64,000 nucleotides of DNA from UBA7672 sp965229115. GTDB lineage: Bacteria; Pseudomonadota; Alphaproteobacteria; Caulobacterales; Hyphomonadaceae. The stretch is taken from assembly GCA_965229115.1 (NCBI GenBank), contig CBDDIR010000003.1:1240001-1304000 (forward strand), read 5' to 3'. The first letter of the stretch is position 1; every line of letters begins with the position of its first letter. Positions 56,507 to 64,000 of this stretch are shown piece by piece. Made by a program: the position numbers and the translations under genes. Below the pieces are notes generated by a model. That model was given only the letters and a program-made list of their open reading frames with translations. It was not told where the DNA came from and did not search any database.

Positions 56507-57843
56507 GCGATGCGCTTCTGATCAGCGCCGGGAAGATTGCTGGATCGGTGATCCTGCTCGCCCTCGTGCTGTGGGGCGTCTCCAAGCTGGCGAAGATTGC
56601 CAAGCTTGATCCGGAAATCGGGCGCAAGCTGGTTCATATCAGTCTTGGTCTTTACTGCCTGACATTCCCGTACGTATTCGGCGCGGTTTGGGAAGTCGTG
56701 GTGACGTGCGGGCTGGCTGTGATGGTGTTCCTGCTGGCGCGTGGGACCATGCGGAAGAGCCTCGGCGGCGGGCTGCATGCTGTGCAGCGCACGTCCTATG
56801 GCGAGCTGTTGTTTGCCGTGTCGGTGGCGCTGCTGTTCTGGCTGAAGGACGGGCATTTCGTGTCGCTGGCGTTGCACCACAAGCCGCCGGTGGGGCCCAT
56901 CCTGTATGTGCTGCCGCTGCTGATCCTGACGCTGTGCGACGCGGCGAGCGCGGTGGTGGGATCGCGTTACGGGCGCAAGAAGTTCCAGATCGAGGAAGGA
57001 TCGAAGAGTGTCGAGGGCGTCGTCGTCTTTGCGGTAACGGCGTGGTTGCTGTCGCTGATCGTGATCCTTGTGATGACGGATATTGGGCGCAACGAGGCCG
57101 TGTTGCTGTCGTTCATCGTGGCGGCGTTTGGCGCTCTGCTGGAGGCGGCGAGCTGGCGCGGGCTGGACAATTTGTTCATTCCGCTGGGGCTCTATTTCCT
57201 GGTTTCGAACCTGCTCTATCTGGGCGTGGTTGGTCTGGCTGTGATTGCTGGGCTGTTCTTTGTTGCGTTGATGGTGCTGCTGTTCGTGACGCGGAATCGG
57301 TCGGGCGAAGAGCGGCACTTCCTGGCGATCGGATCGACACTGTTTTTCTGCATCGCGATCTTTGCCGAGCCGCCGAGCATTGTGACGCCGGCAGTGGTGG
57401 TGGGAACATATTTCATCGCGGATGCTGTGCGGCACAAGGAACGACCGCCGTTCGATGCGTTGAACCTGCTGATCGTCGTTCTGGCGGTGGCGCTGTTCTA
57501 TTTCGTGCTTAGCAATGTGGCGCTGAAGGATACGATTTTCGGGTTCAACCTCTCGTTCGCGGCGCTGGCGGGCGGCATCTCCGGGCGGTTCGCGAAGCAT
57601 CTGTGGCGGTGTGCTGCTGTGGTGCTGGTGGCGTGGGCAGCCATGTCGGTGCGGACTTACTGGCATGTGGGCCAGACGCAGGATGGGCTTATCTTTACGG
57701 TGGTCGGACTGGGCGGGATTATCGCGCTGGCCGTGGCGGGATGGTTGCTGCGGCGACGGGACTATGACCGGCCGTGGATGGTGTTGGGAGCGCTGAGCAT
57801 GATCGTTGGTCTGGTGACCTGGCCGATGTGGCCGCCGCCATGA
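56503..57843 (+). CDS. VTE5/dolichol-kinase-like integral membrane protein, double length
   Basis: 446 residues, more than a dozen helices. The N-terminal half has EIGRKLVHISLGLYCLTFPY, LLILTLCDAASAVVGSRYGR, GSKSVEGVVVFAVTAWLL and EAASWRGLDNLFIPLGLYFL, which are the conserved positions of CTP-dependent prenol kinases (phytol kinase VTE5, dolichol kinase SEC59). The second half is extra, about 200 residues of helices, so the protein is much longer than single-domain kinases. A kinase acting on an isoprenoid alcohol is likely. The ATG overlaps the previous stop by four bases. Confidence 0.82.
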   Translation: MSDALLISAGKIAGSVILLALVLWGVSKLAKIAKLDPEIGRKLVHISLGLYCLTFPYVFGAVWEVVVTCGLAVMVFLLARGTMRKSLGGGLHAVQRTSYGELLFAVSVALLFWLKDGHFVSLALHHKPPVGPILYVLPLLILTLCDAASAVVGSRYGRKKFQIEEGSKSVEGVVVFAVTAWLLSLIVILVMTDIGRNEAVLLSFIVAAFGALLEAASWRGLDNLFIPLGLYFLVSNLLYLGVVGLAVIAGLFFVALMVLLFVTRNRSGEERHFLAIGSTLFFCIAIFAEPPSIVTPAVVVGTYFIADAVRHKERPPFDALNLLIVVLAVALFYFVLSNVALKDTIFGFNLSFAALAGGISGRFAKHLWRCAAVVLVAWAAMSVRTYWHVGQTQDGLIFTVVGLGGIIALAVAGWLLRRRDYDRPWMVLGALSMIVGLVTWPMWPPP

Positions 57844-58679
57844 GCGAGCCCGAAGTGATGAAGGGTGACGGAGCTGAGCTGGCGATCTTCCGGGATGCGC
57901 CGCCGCTGGATGGTGCGAGAACAGCGGCGCTGGGGGCATTTGTGTGCGATAAGCCCGAGGCTGGAGCGCGGTTGATCCGTGAGGCTATGGCGCGGCTGAA
58001 GGCCGAGGGCTTTGGCGCGGTGCTGGGGCCGATGGATGGCTCGACGTGGGTTAAGCATCGGCTGGTGGTTGAGAGTGATGGCCGCCCGCCCTTCCTGATG
58101 GAGCCGGAGAATCCTGCGCACTATGTGAAGGCGTTCGAGCAGTCGGGGCTGAAGATTGTGTCGCGCTATGTGTCTGCGGTGCGGCCGGCGGATGTGCTGG
58201 AGAGCAAGTCGGCGCCGCCTGCCGGCGTGCGGCTGCGGAACTTCGATCCGGGCAAGGCCGAGGAAGACCTGATGCGCATCCATGCGTTGTCACTGGAGGC
58301 GTTTGCGTCGAACACGTTCTATCAGCCGATCTCGCTGGAGGCGTTTCTCGGTAGCTATCGGCCTGTGCTGAAGGCTGTCGATCCTGAGCTGGTGTTGCTG
58401 GCGGAGGATGAGGCCGGTGAGCTGAAGGCGTTCCTGTTTGCCATCCCCAATCTGGTGGAGGGGCCGAAGCCGAAATCGGTGATCCTGAAGACGTATGCGT
58501 CGCGGGTGAAAGGCGGCGGGTCGATGCTGGCAAATGCCTTCCATGAGCGGGCGAAGAAGCGTGGATACAGCGATGTGATCCATGCGCTGATGCATGAAAG
58601 CAATCTTTCGGCGACGCATAGTGGGAATACGGGCGGGCATGTGTTCCGGCGGTATGCGCTGTGGGGTGGGCGGCTTTGA
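57840..58679 (+). CDS. GNAT-like acyltransferase
   Basis: 279 residues from ATG 57840, in an ATGA overlap with the previous stop. It contains REAMARLKAEGFGAVLGPMD, LMEPENPAHYVKAFEQSGLK, GVRLRNFDPGKAEEDLMRIH, and PKSVILKTYASRVKGGGSML, then SGNTGGHVFRRYALWGG. The last two match the acetyl-CoA loop and final strands of a large GNAT, somewhat like FemX/peptidoglycan-type acyltransferases. It likely acylates the amine or hydroxyl made by upstream enzymes (inference). Confidence 0.78.
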   Translation: MSEPEVMKGDGAELAIFRDAPPLDGARTAALGAFVCDKPEAGARLIREAMARLKAEGFGAVLGPMDGSTWVKHRLVVESDGRPPFLMEPENPAHYVKAFEQSGLKIVSRYVSAVRPADVLESKSAPPAGVRLRNFDPGKAEEDLMRIHALSLEAFASNTFYQPISLEAFLGSYRPVLKAVDPELVLLAEDEAGELKAFLFAIPNLVEGPKPKSVILKTYASRVKGGGSMLANAFHERAKKRGYSDVIHALMHESNLSATHSGNTGGHVFRRYALWGGRL

Positions 58680-60091
58680 ATCTGGTCGAGCTGTTTCTGA
58701 AGCAGGTGGAGGCGCGGCCGGATGCTGCGGCGATCATCATGCCGAAGGGGCGCGTGGTGACATATGCCGAGCTGGCGGAGCGGTCTGCGGCGCGGTCGCG
58801 GGCGTATCAGAGGGTCGGTATCGGGCCGGGCGACGTGGTGCTGATTGCGCGCGGCGTTTCGGTCGAGCTGTATGAGACGCTGCTGGCAGTGTTTCGCATC
58901 GGCGCAGTGGCGATGTTTCCAGAGCCTGCGGCTGGGCTGAAGGGGCTGCGCGTTGCCGTGGAGGCCGTGCAACCAAAGGCGGTGGTGACCACTGGGGTCG
59001 GATTGATCCTTCGATTGTTGTTCCCGGAATTGCGACGGCTGAAACTGTTGCCGGATCCGGGTGACGATGATCTTGGCGAAGGCGCTCTTGCGCATCTGCC
59101 GGGCGAAGCGTCGGCGTTGATTACATTCACGTCGGGGTCAACGGGACGGCCGAAGGGCATTGTGCGGTCGTCGGATTTTCTGGTGTTGCAGCATACGTTG
59201 CTGGAGAAGCTGCGGCAGACGAAGCCGAGCGATGTGGATCTGATTTCGCTGCCGGTGTTCATCCTGTCGAATCTTGCGGCGGGGGCTACGAGCGTCATTC
59301 CGCAAGGCAAGCTGACGCGGCCGGCGAAGCTGGATGGCGAGGCGCTGCGGCGGCAGATTGCGACGCATCGGGTGAATCGGATTGTTGCGCCGCCGGCTGT
59401 GGTGGCGCGGATCGTTGAAGGTGCGACTCCCATGTCGGGGATCGAGGCGATCTTTACCGGAGGCGGGCCGGTGTTTCCCAACCTGCTCCGTGCTGCGGCC
59501 AAGGCGGCGCCGAATGCGGCGATCCATGCCGTCTATGGTTCGACCGAGGCGGAGCCGATTGCACATCTGGACATGAAAGACGTCAGCGCCGCGGACTGGG
59601 ATGCGATGGCGAAGGGGTCGGGGTTGCTGGCGGGTACGCCGATACCTGAGATCGATGTCGAGCTGCGCGATCATGAGGTGTTCGTTGCGGGCGAGCATGT
59701 GAACCGTGGCTATCTCGATCCAGCGGATGACAGGTCGACCAAGTCGGTGAGTGGCGGCAAGTTGTGGCATCGCACTGGGGATGCGGCGCGGATTGATGCG
59801 AAGGGGCGGCTCTGGTTGTTGGGGCGGCGTGAGGCGGCTGCGGGCGATCTGTTTCCGTTTGCGATCGAGACAGCTGCGCTTAGCTGGCCGGGCGTGCGGC
59901 AGGCGGCGTTGCTGGCAGGAGCTGGAAGAGCAAAGCTGGCGTTGTCGGGCGATGGGTTGGACAAGGCTGCGTTGCAGAAACGTGCGGATGGGTTGGGTCC
60001 GATCGATGTGGTCGTGTTGGCTGAGGTGCCGATGGACAAGCGGCACAATTCGAAAGCCGACTATGCAGCGCTCAAGAAGCTGCTGGCATGA
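58676..60091 (+). CDS. AMP-forming acyl-CoA synthetase/OleC-like ligase
   Basis: 471 residues from TTG 58676, in a TTGA overlap with the GNAT stop. The adenylate-forming motifs are ITFTSGSTGRPKGIVRSSDF (P-loop), IFTGGGPVFPNLLRAA, HAVYGSTEAEPIAHLDMKD, LWHRTGDAARIDAKGRLWLL and the C-terminal VPMDKRHNSKADYAALKKLL with the catalytic Lys. The end R-H-N-x-K and the G-G-G-P-V-F loop recall OleC beta-lactone synthetases, but oleA, oleB and oleD are absent. It probably activates a fatty or hydroxy acid as acyl-AMP, then CoA. At 471 residues it is on the short side for the family. Confidence 0.9.
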   Translation: MNLVELFLKQVEARPDAAAIIMPKGRVVTYAELAERSAARSRAYQRVGIGPGDVVLIARGVSVELYETLLAVFRIGAVAMFPEPAAGLKGLRVAVEAVQPKAVVTTGVGLILRLLFPELRRLKLLPDPGDDDLGEGALAHLPGEASALITFTSGSTGRPKGIVRSSDFLVLQHTLLEKLRQTKPSDVDLISLPVFILSNLAAGATSVIPQGKLTRPAKLDGEALRRQIATHRVNRIVAPPAVVARIVEGATPMSGIEAIFTGGGPVFPNLLRAAAKAAPNAAIHAVYGSTEAEPIAHLDMKDVSAADWDAMAKGSGLLAGTPIPEIDVELRDHEVFVAGEHVNRGYLDPADDRSTKSVSGGKLWHRTGDAARIDAKGRLWLLGRREAAAGDLFPFAIETAALSWPGVRQAALLAGAGRAKLALSGDGLDKAALQKRADGLGPIDVVVLAEVPMDKRHNSKADYAALKKLLA

Positions 60092-60510
60092 AGTTCCTGC
60101 GCAAGATCAACGAGGCGTGGCGCACGGAGATGACCCGGGCTGACCATGTTCGGATCTGGTTGGCGTGGGGCTTTGTGTTTGGCGCGGTGAGCCATATCGG
60201 TTGGGTCGTGGTGCATGGCGACCTCTGGTATTACGGCCCCGCACCCAGCTGGGCGCCGTGGTTCTGGTACGGCATCTGCCTGGTTGATCTCGCCGTATTC
60301 TGGTTGCTGCTGACTCGCCCGCGTGCGGGGCTTGCCATGAGCGTTGCGACGATGGTGACGACGTTGATCGTGAACTGGACTCAGTTCCCGACATTCCAGT
60401 TCGTGTTCAATTATGTGCTACTTGGTCTGACGCTGTTTGGCGTGATCGTCTTTGTCGCTACGCCATGGCTATGGCGCGCGTCTCGCTGGAAGCTCAGCCC
60501 GATGTCTTGA
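60088..60510 (+). CDS. Four-helix membrane protein, last gene of the HMGR operon
   Basis: 140 residues. ATG 60088 overlaps the ligase stop (ATGA). Hydrophobic stretches are WLAWGFVFGAVSHIGWVVVH, APWFWYGICLVDLAVFWLLL, LAMSVATMVTTLIVNWTQF and FNYVLLGLTLFGVIVFVATP, with many Trp residues at their ends. Not recognised. Its place suggests a job in the same pathway, perhaps membrane sequestration, transport or a small isomerase. It overlaps the convergent carbonic anhydrase by 17 bases. Confidence 0.82.
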   Translation: MKFLRKINEAWRTEMTRADHVRIWLAWGFVFGAVSHIGWVVVHGDLWYYGPAPSWAPWFWYGICLVDLAVFWLLLTRPRAGLAMSVATMVTTLIVNWTQFPTFQFVFNYVLLGLTLFGVIVFVATPWLWRASRWKLSPMS

Positions 60511-61285
60511 GCACGTAGCGGCGGTTCAGCGGTTGAACCGGACGTGCGTTCCAGGGGAACAGTGTCGAGAACGCTGCGACCTGACCGGCAGAGACTGTCT
60601 GCGGATTGGCCATCACCGTCCAGTGGACAGTCTCGGAGCAAGGCGGCGTGGTGAGCGAGCCTTCGTAGCGATAGGCCGAACTCTTGGCAGGCACGAATTT
60701 GGATGGGTCGATCTCGAAGGCGATGGCAGCCTTGCCTTCGCGGCCGGGGGCCGTAGCCCAGATTGCGTCCAGGTTTGGGTTGGCCTCACCTTCCGCGAAC
60801 ATGACGCCGACGACCGCGAGGTCGCCATCTGTCGCGGCGTGAACGAAGTGAACTTCCAGCGGGTATTGCTTCCCGTCGATCGTGTGTTCCGACGGATGAT
60901 GGAAGTGGAATTGCTTAAGCGTGAAGTCTTTGCCGTCGAGGGTGATGCTTCCGCCGGTGCTGACATCCACCTGTATGGTGTGGCCGTTGTTGACGATCAG
61001 GCCGCCGCGCGCCGGGGTCCAGTGCGGATGGGGTGTGTCGACATTGGCGGTCATCGCGCCCTTGAGGTCGATCGGTGATTGCTGAAGGCCGGCTGCGCAG
61101 GGCTTGTTGTCGGGGGCGAGTTCAGCCCAGCGATCGGGGCCCTCCTCGCCGCCATAGGACCAGTGGGCGGGTTGAGTTGGGGTTTTGGCGTTGTCTGGTG
61201 TTTCCGGCGGATCGACGAACGCGGCCGTCAGGGCCGCCATCGCCAGCGCGCTCAGCAGCAAGGATGCGCGAATGGAAACGGTCAT
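60494..61285 (-). CDS. Alpha-type carbonic anhydrase, secreted
   Basis: 263 residues with a signal peptide (MTVSIRASLLLSALAMAALT). It converts carbon dioxide and bicarbonate in the periplasm. HWSYGGEEGPDRWAEL opens the domain. The zinc histidines are in LKQFHFHHPSEHTIDG and LEVHFVHAATDGDL. YEGSLTTPPCSETVHWTVM holds the substrate-pocket Thr. Active-site residues appear complete. It is divergent from the helicase gene and convergent with the preceding operon. Confidence 0.95.
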   Translation of the reverse strand: MTVSIRASLLLSALAMAALTAAFVDPPETPDNAKTPTQPAHWSYGGEEGPDRWAELAPDNKPCAAGLQQSPIDLKGAMTANVDTPHPHWTPARGGLIVNNGHTIQVDVSTGGSITLDGKDFTLKQFHFHHPSEHTIDGKQYPLEVHFVHAATDGDLAVVGVMFAEGEANPNLDAIWATAPGREGKAAIAFEIDPSKFVPAKSSAYRYEGSLTTPPCSETVHWTVMANPQTVSAGQVAAFSTLFPWNARPVQPLNRRYVLKTSG

Positions 61286-61377
61286 GAGCAGGGAGTTTCC
61301 GCTCTTATGGCCAACAAAAGGTTAAGCTGCGTTAGCCAAGGCAGGACAGACGGGCCGGGAGCACCTATCTTGTTGTT

Positions 61378-63849
61378 ATGGCTGATGATCAGACAGCAAT
61401 GACCTTGCTGCCGCCGCGCTTTGCGGCGTGGTTTTCGGCGCGTGGCTGGGGTCTGCGGCCGCATCAGGCGGGGCTGATTGAGGCGGCGCGGCGGGGTCAA
61501 GGCGGGCTGGTGATCGCGCCGACGGGCGGCGGCAAGACGCTGGCCGGGTTCCTGCCCAGCCTGATCGAGCTGGCGGATGCGCTGCCGCGTGTGCATCCGG
61601 CACTGCATACGATCTACATCTCGCCGCTGAAGGCTCTGGCGACTGACGTGGCACGGAATCTGATGGCGCCGGTCGAGGAAATGCAGCTTGGCCTGACGGT
61701 CGATACGCGGACCGGGGACACGAGCACGTCGCGTCGCCAGAGGCAGAGGGCCAAGCCGCCGGATATCTTGCTGACGACGCCGGAGCAGTTGGCGCTGCTG
61801 GTGGGGTCGGAACATGCAGGGCGGTTCTTTGCCGACCTGCGGGCAGTGATCGTGGACGAGGTGCACGCGATTGCGCAATCGAAGCGGGGCGACCTGCTTG
61901 CGCTTGGTCTGGCGACATTGCGCGAATGGGCGCCTGCCGCACGGCATATCGGATTATCTGCGACGGTTCGCGATCCTGAAGCGCTGGCGCGGTGGTTGGG
62001 GCCGGATACGCCGATCATCCGGCACCAAGGTGGCGCGAGTGCGAACATCACCGTGCTGGAGAGCGAGGCGCGCATCCCATGGTCCGGCCATACGGGGCGG
62101 CACAACATTGGCGAGGTCTATCAGGCCATCAAGGCCGCGAAGATGTCGCTCGTGTTCGTGAACACGCGCAGTCAGGCGGAGATGACGTTCCAGGAACTCT
62201 GGCGCGTGAATGAGGACGCGCTGCCGATCGCCCTGCACCATGGCTCGCTCGATGTGGAGCAGCGGCGCAAGGTCGAGGCGCACATGGCGGCAGGCAAGCT
62301 CAAAGCCGTCGTATGTACGTCGACGCTCGATCTCGGGATCGACTGGGGCGATGTCGATCTGGTGGTGCAGATGGGCGCGCCAAAAGGATCATCGCGTCTG
62401 ATCCAGCGGATTGGTCGTTCGAACCACCGGATGGATGAGCCGAGCCGGGCTCTGCTGGCGCCGTCGAACAGGTTTGAGGTGCTGGAGTGCCGTGCGGCTG
62501 TGGAGGCTGTTTCGGCGGGAGAGCTGGATGGGCCGGGACCGCGGCGTGGTGCGCTGGATGTGTTGGCGCAGCATGTGATGGGGCGCGCGTGCGGCGACGG
62601 CTTTGATGGCGTGAAGCTGTATGACGAGATCAAGGTGGCTGCTCCCTACAAGGATCTCGAATGGGAGACGTGGGAGCGCGTTGTCGATCTGGTGGCGACG
62701 GGCGGCTATGCGCTGAAGACGTATGATCGCTTCCGGCGGATCGTGAAGTTTCCCGATGGCGTCTGGCGCGCGCGCAATGACGATGTGCGGCGGCAGCACC
62801 GGATGAACATCGGCACGATCATCGAGGATCCGATGATCTCTGTGCGGCTGGTGAGCTTCTATCGCGGCGGGGCCGAGGCCAAGCGCCTGATGCGGCCGGG
62901 GCGGAAGCTTGGCGAGATGGAAGAGTATTTCTTCGAGATGCTGACGCCGGGCGATACATTCCTGTTTGCTGGCGAGGTGCTGAAGTTCGAAGGCATTTCA
63001 GACACGGATGCGTTGGTGACACGGACGTTCGATCCCGATCCGGCGATACCGAGCTATAATGGCGGCAAGTTTCCGCTGACGACGTTCCTAGCGAACCGGG
63101 TGCGACGCATTCTGCATGACCGCGACAACTGGCATAAGCTGCCGGATCAGGTGCGCGAATGGATCGAGGTTCAGGAACGCAAGTCGATCATCCCCGAGGC
63201 GGATCAGCTTCTGGTGGAGACATTCCCGCGTGGCGAGCGGCACTACCTCGTCTGCTATCCGTTCGAGGGGCGGTTGGCTCACCAGACGCTGGGTATGTTG
63301 TTGACGCGGCGCATGGAGCGGAGCGGGTTGAAGCCGTTGGGCTTTGTCGCGTCTGAGTATGCGCTGTCGGTGTGGGCGCTAGAGGATATGCGCGGCGAGG
63401 ATCTGGATCAGCTGTTCGCTGAAGACATGCTGGGCGATGATCTGGATGCGTGGCTGGAAGAAAGCGCGCTGATGAAGCGGACCTTCCGCAATAACGCGTT
63501 GATCGCTGGTTTGATCGAGCGGCGCATGCCGAAGCATGAGAAGACGGGGCGACAGATCACCTTCTCGACAGACCTGATCTATGACGTCTTGCGGTCACAC
63601 GAGCCGGATCATCTGCTGCTGCAGGCGGCGCGGCAGGATGCGGGAGATGGGCTGCTGGATATTCGGCGGCTGGCCGATGCGTTGAAGCGCATCAAGGGCA
63701 AGATCGTGCATTCGAAGCTGGATCAGATTTCGCCGTTCGCCGTCCCGGTGATGCTGGAGATCGGTAAGGAGCCGGTGTTCTCGGGCGATGCGGCCGAGGC
63801 GATCCTTCGCGAGGCGGAGGACGATCTGGTGCGGGATGCGATGAGCTAG
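61378..63849 (+). CDS. Ligase-associated DNA-damage-response DEXH-box helicase (Lhr-core type)
   Basis: 823 residues. The two RecA-like domains show LVIAPTGGGKTLAGFLPSLI (Walker A, 47-54), VIVDEVHAIAQSKRGDLLAL (DEVH, 160-163), LGLSATVRDPEALARWLG-like HIGLSATVRDPEALARW, VFVNTRSQAEMTFQELW, and LIQRIGRSNHRMDEP (motif VI). The C-terminal part has the winged-helix and beta-barrel typical of Lhr-core (EEYFFEMLTPGDTFLFAGEV, SEYALSVWALEDMRGEDLDQ). It is a 3'-5' helicase that works with the MBL exonuclease and DNA ligase of the same cluster. Those partners lie 12-18 kb upstream here, on the opposite strand. Confidence 0.94.
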   Translation: MADDQTAMTLLPPRFAAWFSARGWGLRPHQAGLIEAARRGQGGLVIAPTGGGKTLAGFLPSLIELADALPRVHPALHTIYISPLKALATDVARNLMAPVEEMQLGLTVDTRTGDTSTSRRQRQRAKPPDILLTTPEQLALLVGSEHAGRFFADLRAVIVDEVHAIAQSKRGDLLALGLATLREWAPAARHIGLSATVRDPEALARWLGPDTPIIRHQGGASANITVLESEARIPWSGHTGRHNIGEVYQAIKAAKMSLVFVNTRSQAEMTFQELWRVNEDALPIALHHGSLDVEQRRKVEAHMAAGKLKAVVCTSTLDLGIDWGDVDLVVQMGAPKGSSRLIQRIGRSNHRMDEPSRALLAPSNRFEVLECRAAVEAVSAGELDGPGPRRGALDVLAQHVMGRACGDGFDGVKLYDEIKVAAPYKDLEWETWERVVDLVATGGYALKTYDRFRRIVKFPDGVWRARNDDVRRQHRMNIGTIIEDPMISVRLVSFYRGGAEAKRLMRPGRKLGEMEEYFFEMLTPGDTFLFAGEVLKFEGISDTDALVTRTFDPDPAIPSYNGGKFPLTTFLANRVRRILHDRDNWHKLPDQVREWIEVQERKSIIPEADQLLVETFPRGERHYLVCYPFEGRLAHQTLGMLLTRRMERSGLKPLGFVASEYALSVWALEDMRGEDLDQLFAEDMLGDDLDAWLEESALMKRTFRNNALIAGLIERRMPKHEKTGRQITFSTDLIYDVLRSHEPDHLLLQAARQDAGDGLLDIRRLADALKRIKGKIVHSKLDQISPFAVPVMLEIGKEPVFSGDAAEAILREAEDDLVRDAMS

Positions 63850-64000
63850 CTGCCGGTGCTTCCCACATTCCCGGAATTGTTGCGGATGTCGGCGTTGAAC
63901 TTTTCGGACGCTTCGCGTTGTTGCCGCTCGATGGTTTCCCATTCGGCCTGCGTCGAGCAGACCTTCTTCGGCATGGTTGAACCCGTGACCGGCATTACCT
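63846..64000 (-). CDS. C-terminal part of a small hypothetical protein
   Basis: The gene runs in from the right edge and stops at 63846, overlapping the helicase stop codon. About 51 residues are visible, including VMPVTGSTMPKKVCSTQAEW, ETIERQQREASEKFNADIR and the tail NNSGNVGSTGS. A lone Cys followed by a charged helix is seen in a class of small exported alphaproteobacterial proteins (tentative). The start lies outside the window. Confidence 0.6.
   Translation of the reverse strand, partial: VMPVTGSTMPKKVCSTQAEWETIERQQREASEKFNADIRNNSGNVGSTGS

Noticed and set aside
1..64000. CRISPR array, rRNA operon, prophage or complete insertion sequence
   Set aside because: No regularly spaced repeats, no rRNA-like sequence, no phage structural genes and no transposase or integrase reading frame were seen.

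Overview
The window is GC-rich, densely coded chromosomal DNA of an alphaproteobacterium. A Caulobacterales/Hyphomonadaceae-like lineage fits best: ispH, thrB and rnhA lie near each other on one strand, there is a TonB-dependent receptor, many acyl-CoA-type enzymes, the alphaproteobacterial ligase-associated DNA-damage genes, and several families of dispersed palindromic intergenic repeats. The lineage is inferred from gene content, not from a marker gene. I saw no rRNA, tRNA, CRISPR array, intact transposase or prophage.

Layout. 0-5.2 kb: truncated M28-type peptidase, APH-fold phosphotransferase, zinc-free dehydrogenase divergent from a MmyB-type regulator with a candidate operator between them, then purD. 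5.2-14.5 kb: TonB-dependent receptor, xseA, a rhodanese/phosphatase-like secreted protein, yqgE, peroxiredoxin, and an SPFH-NfeD pair. 14.5-21.3 kb: rnhA, thrB and ispH on the minus strand, with a sulfatase plus SMP-30 pair, a small membrane-anchored protein and a low-GC zinc-ribbon ORF among them. 21.3-37.1 kb: argS with two GNATs, an M28 lipoprotein peptidase with a DUF4287 protein carrying a histone-H1-like tail, a GDT1/TMEM165 manganese transporter behind a yybP-ykoY riboswitch, pirin, a lipase-like lipoprotein, a leucine-dehydrogenase-type enzyme, a glycine-oxidase-like enzyme, an acyl-CoA dehydrogenase and an SDR. 37.1-39.1 kb: a repeat nest of four palindromic families around a tyrosine phosphatase gene. 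39.1-41.6 kb: two translationally coupled receiver proteins, divergent from a PII gene that carries an in-frame ribbon-helix-helix domain and a sigma-54-like promoter. 41.6-50.5 kb: MscS channel, ATP-dependent DNA ligase, esterase, thioesterase, MBL exonuclease, lipocalin and a nucleotidyltransferase. 50.7-60.5 kb: eight head-to-tail, mostly overlapping genes. 60.5-64 kb: alpha-carbonic anhydrase and the ligase-associated DEXH helicase.

The most interesting block is the eight-gene unit at 50684-60510: class I-type HMG-CoA reductase, UbiA prenyltransferase, a PEP-synthase/rifampin-phosphotransferase-like dikinase, a BtaA-like 3-amino-3-carboxypropyl transferase (DUF3419), a VTE5/dolichol-kinase-like membrane kinase, a GNAT-like protein, an AMP-forming ligase and a four-helix membrane protein. 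The set reads as an undescribed isoprenoid or ether-like lipid pathway. It sits in a genome that has ispH of the MEP pathway, and it separates the ligase-associated exonuclease from its partner helicase. The second strongest observation is the RHH-PII fusion, which has a perfectly placed internal ribosome binding site for making canonical PII alone.
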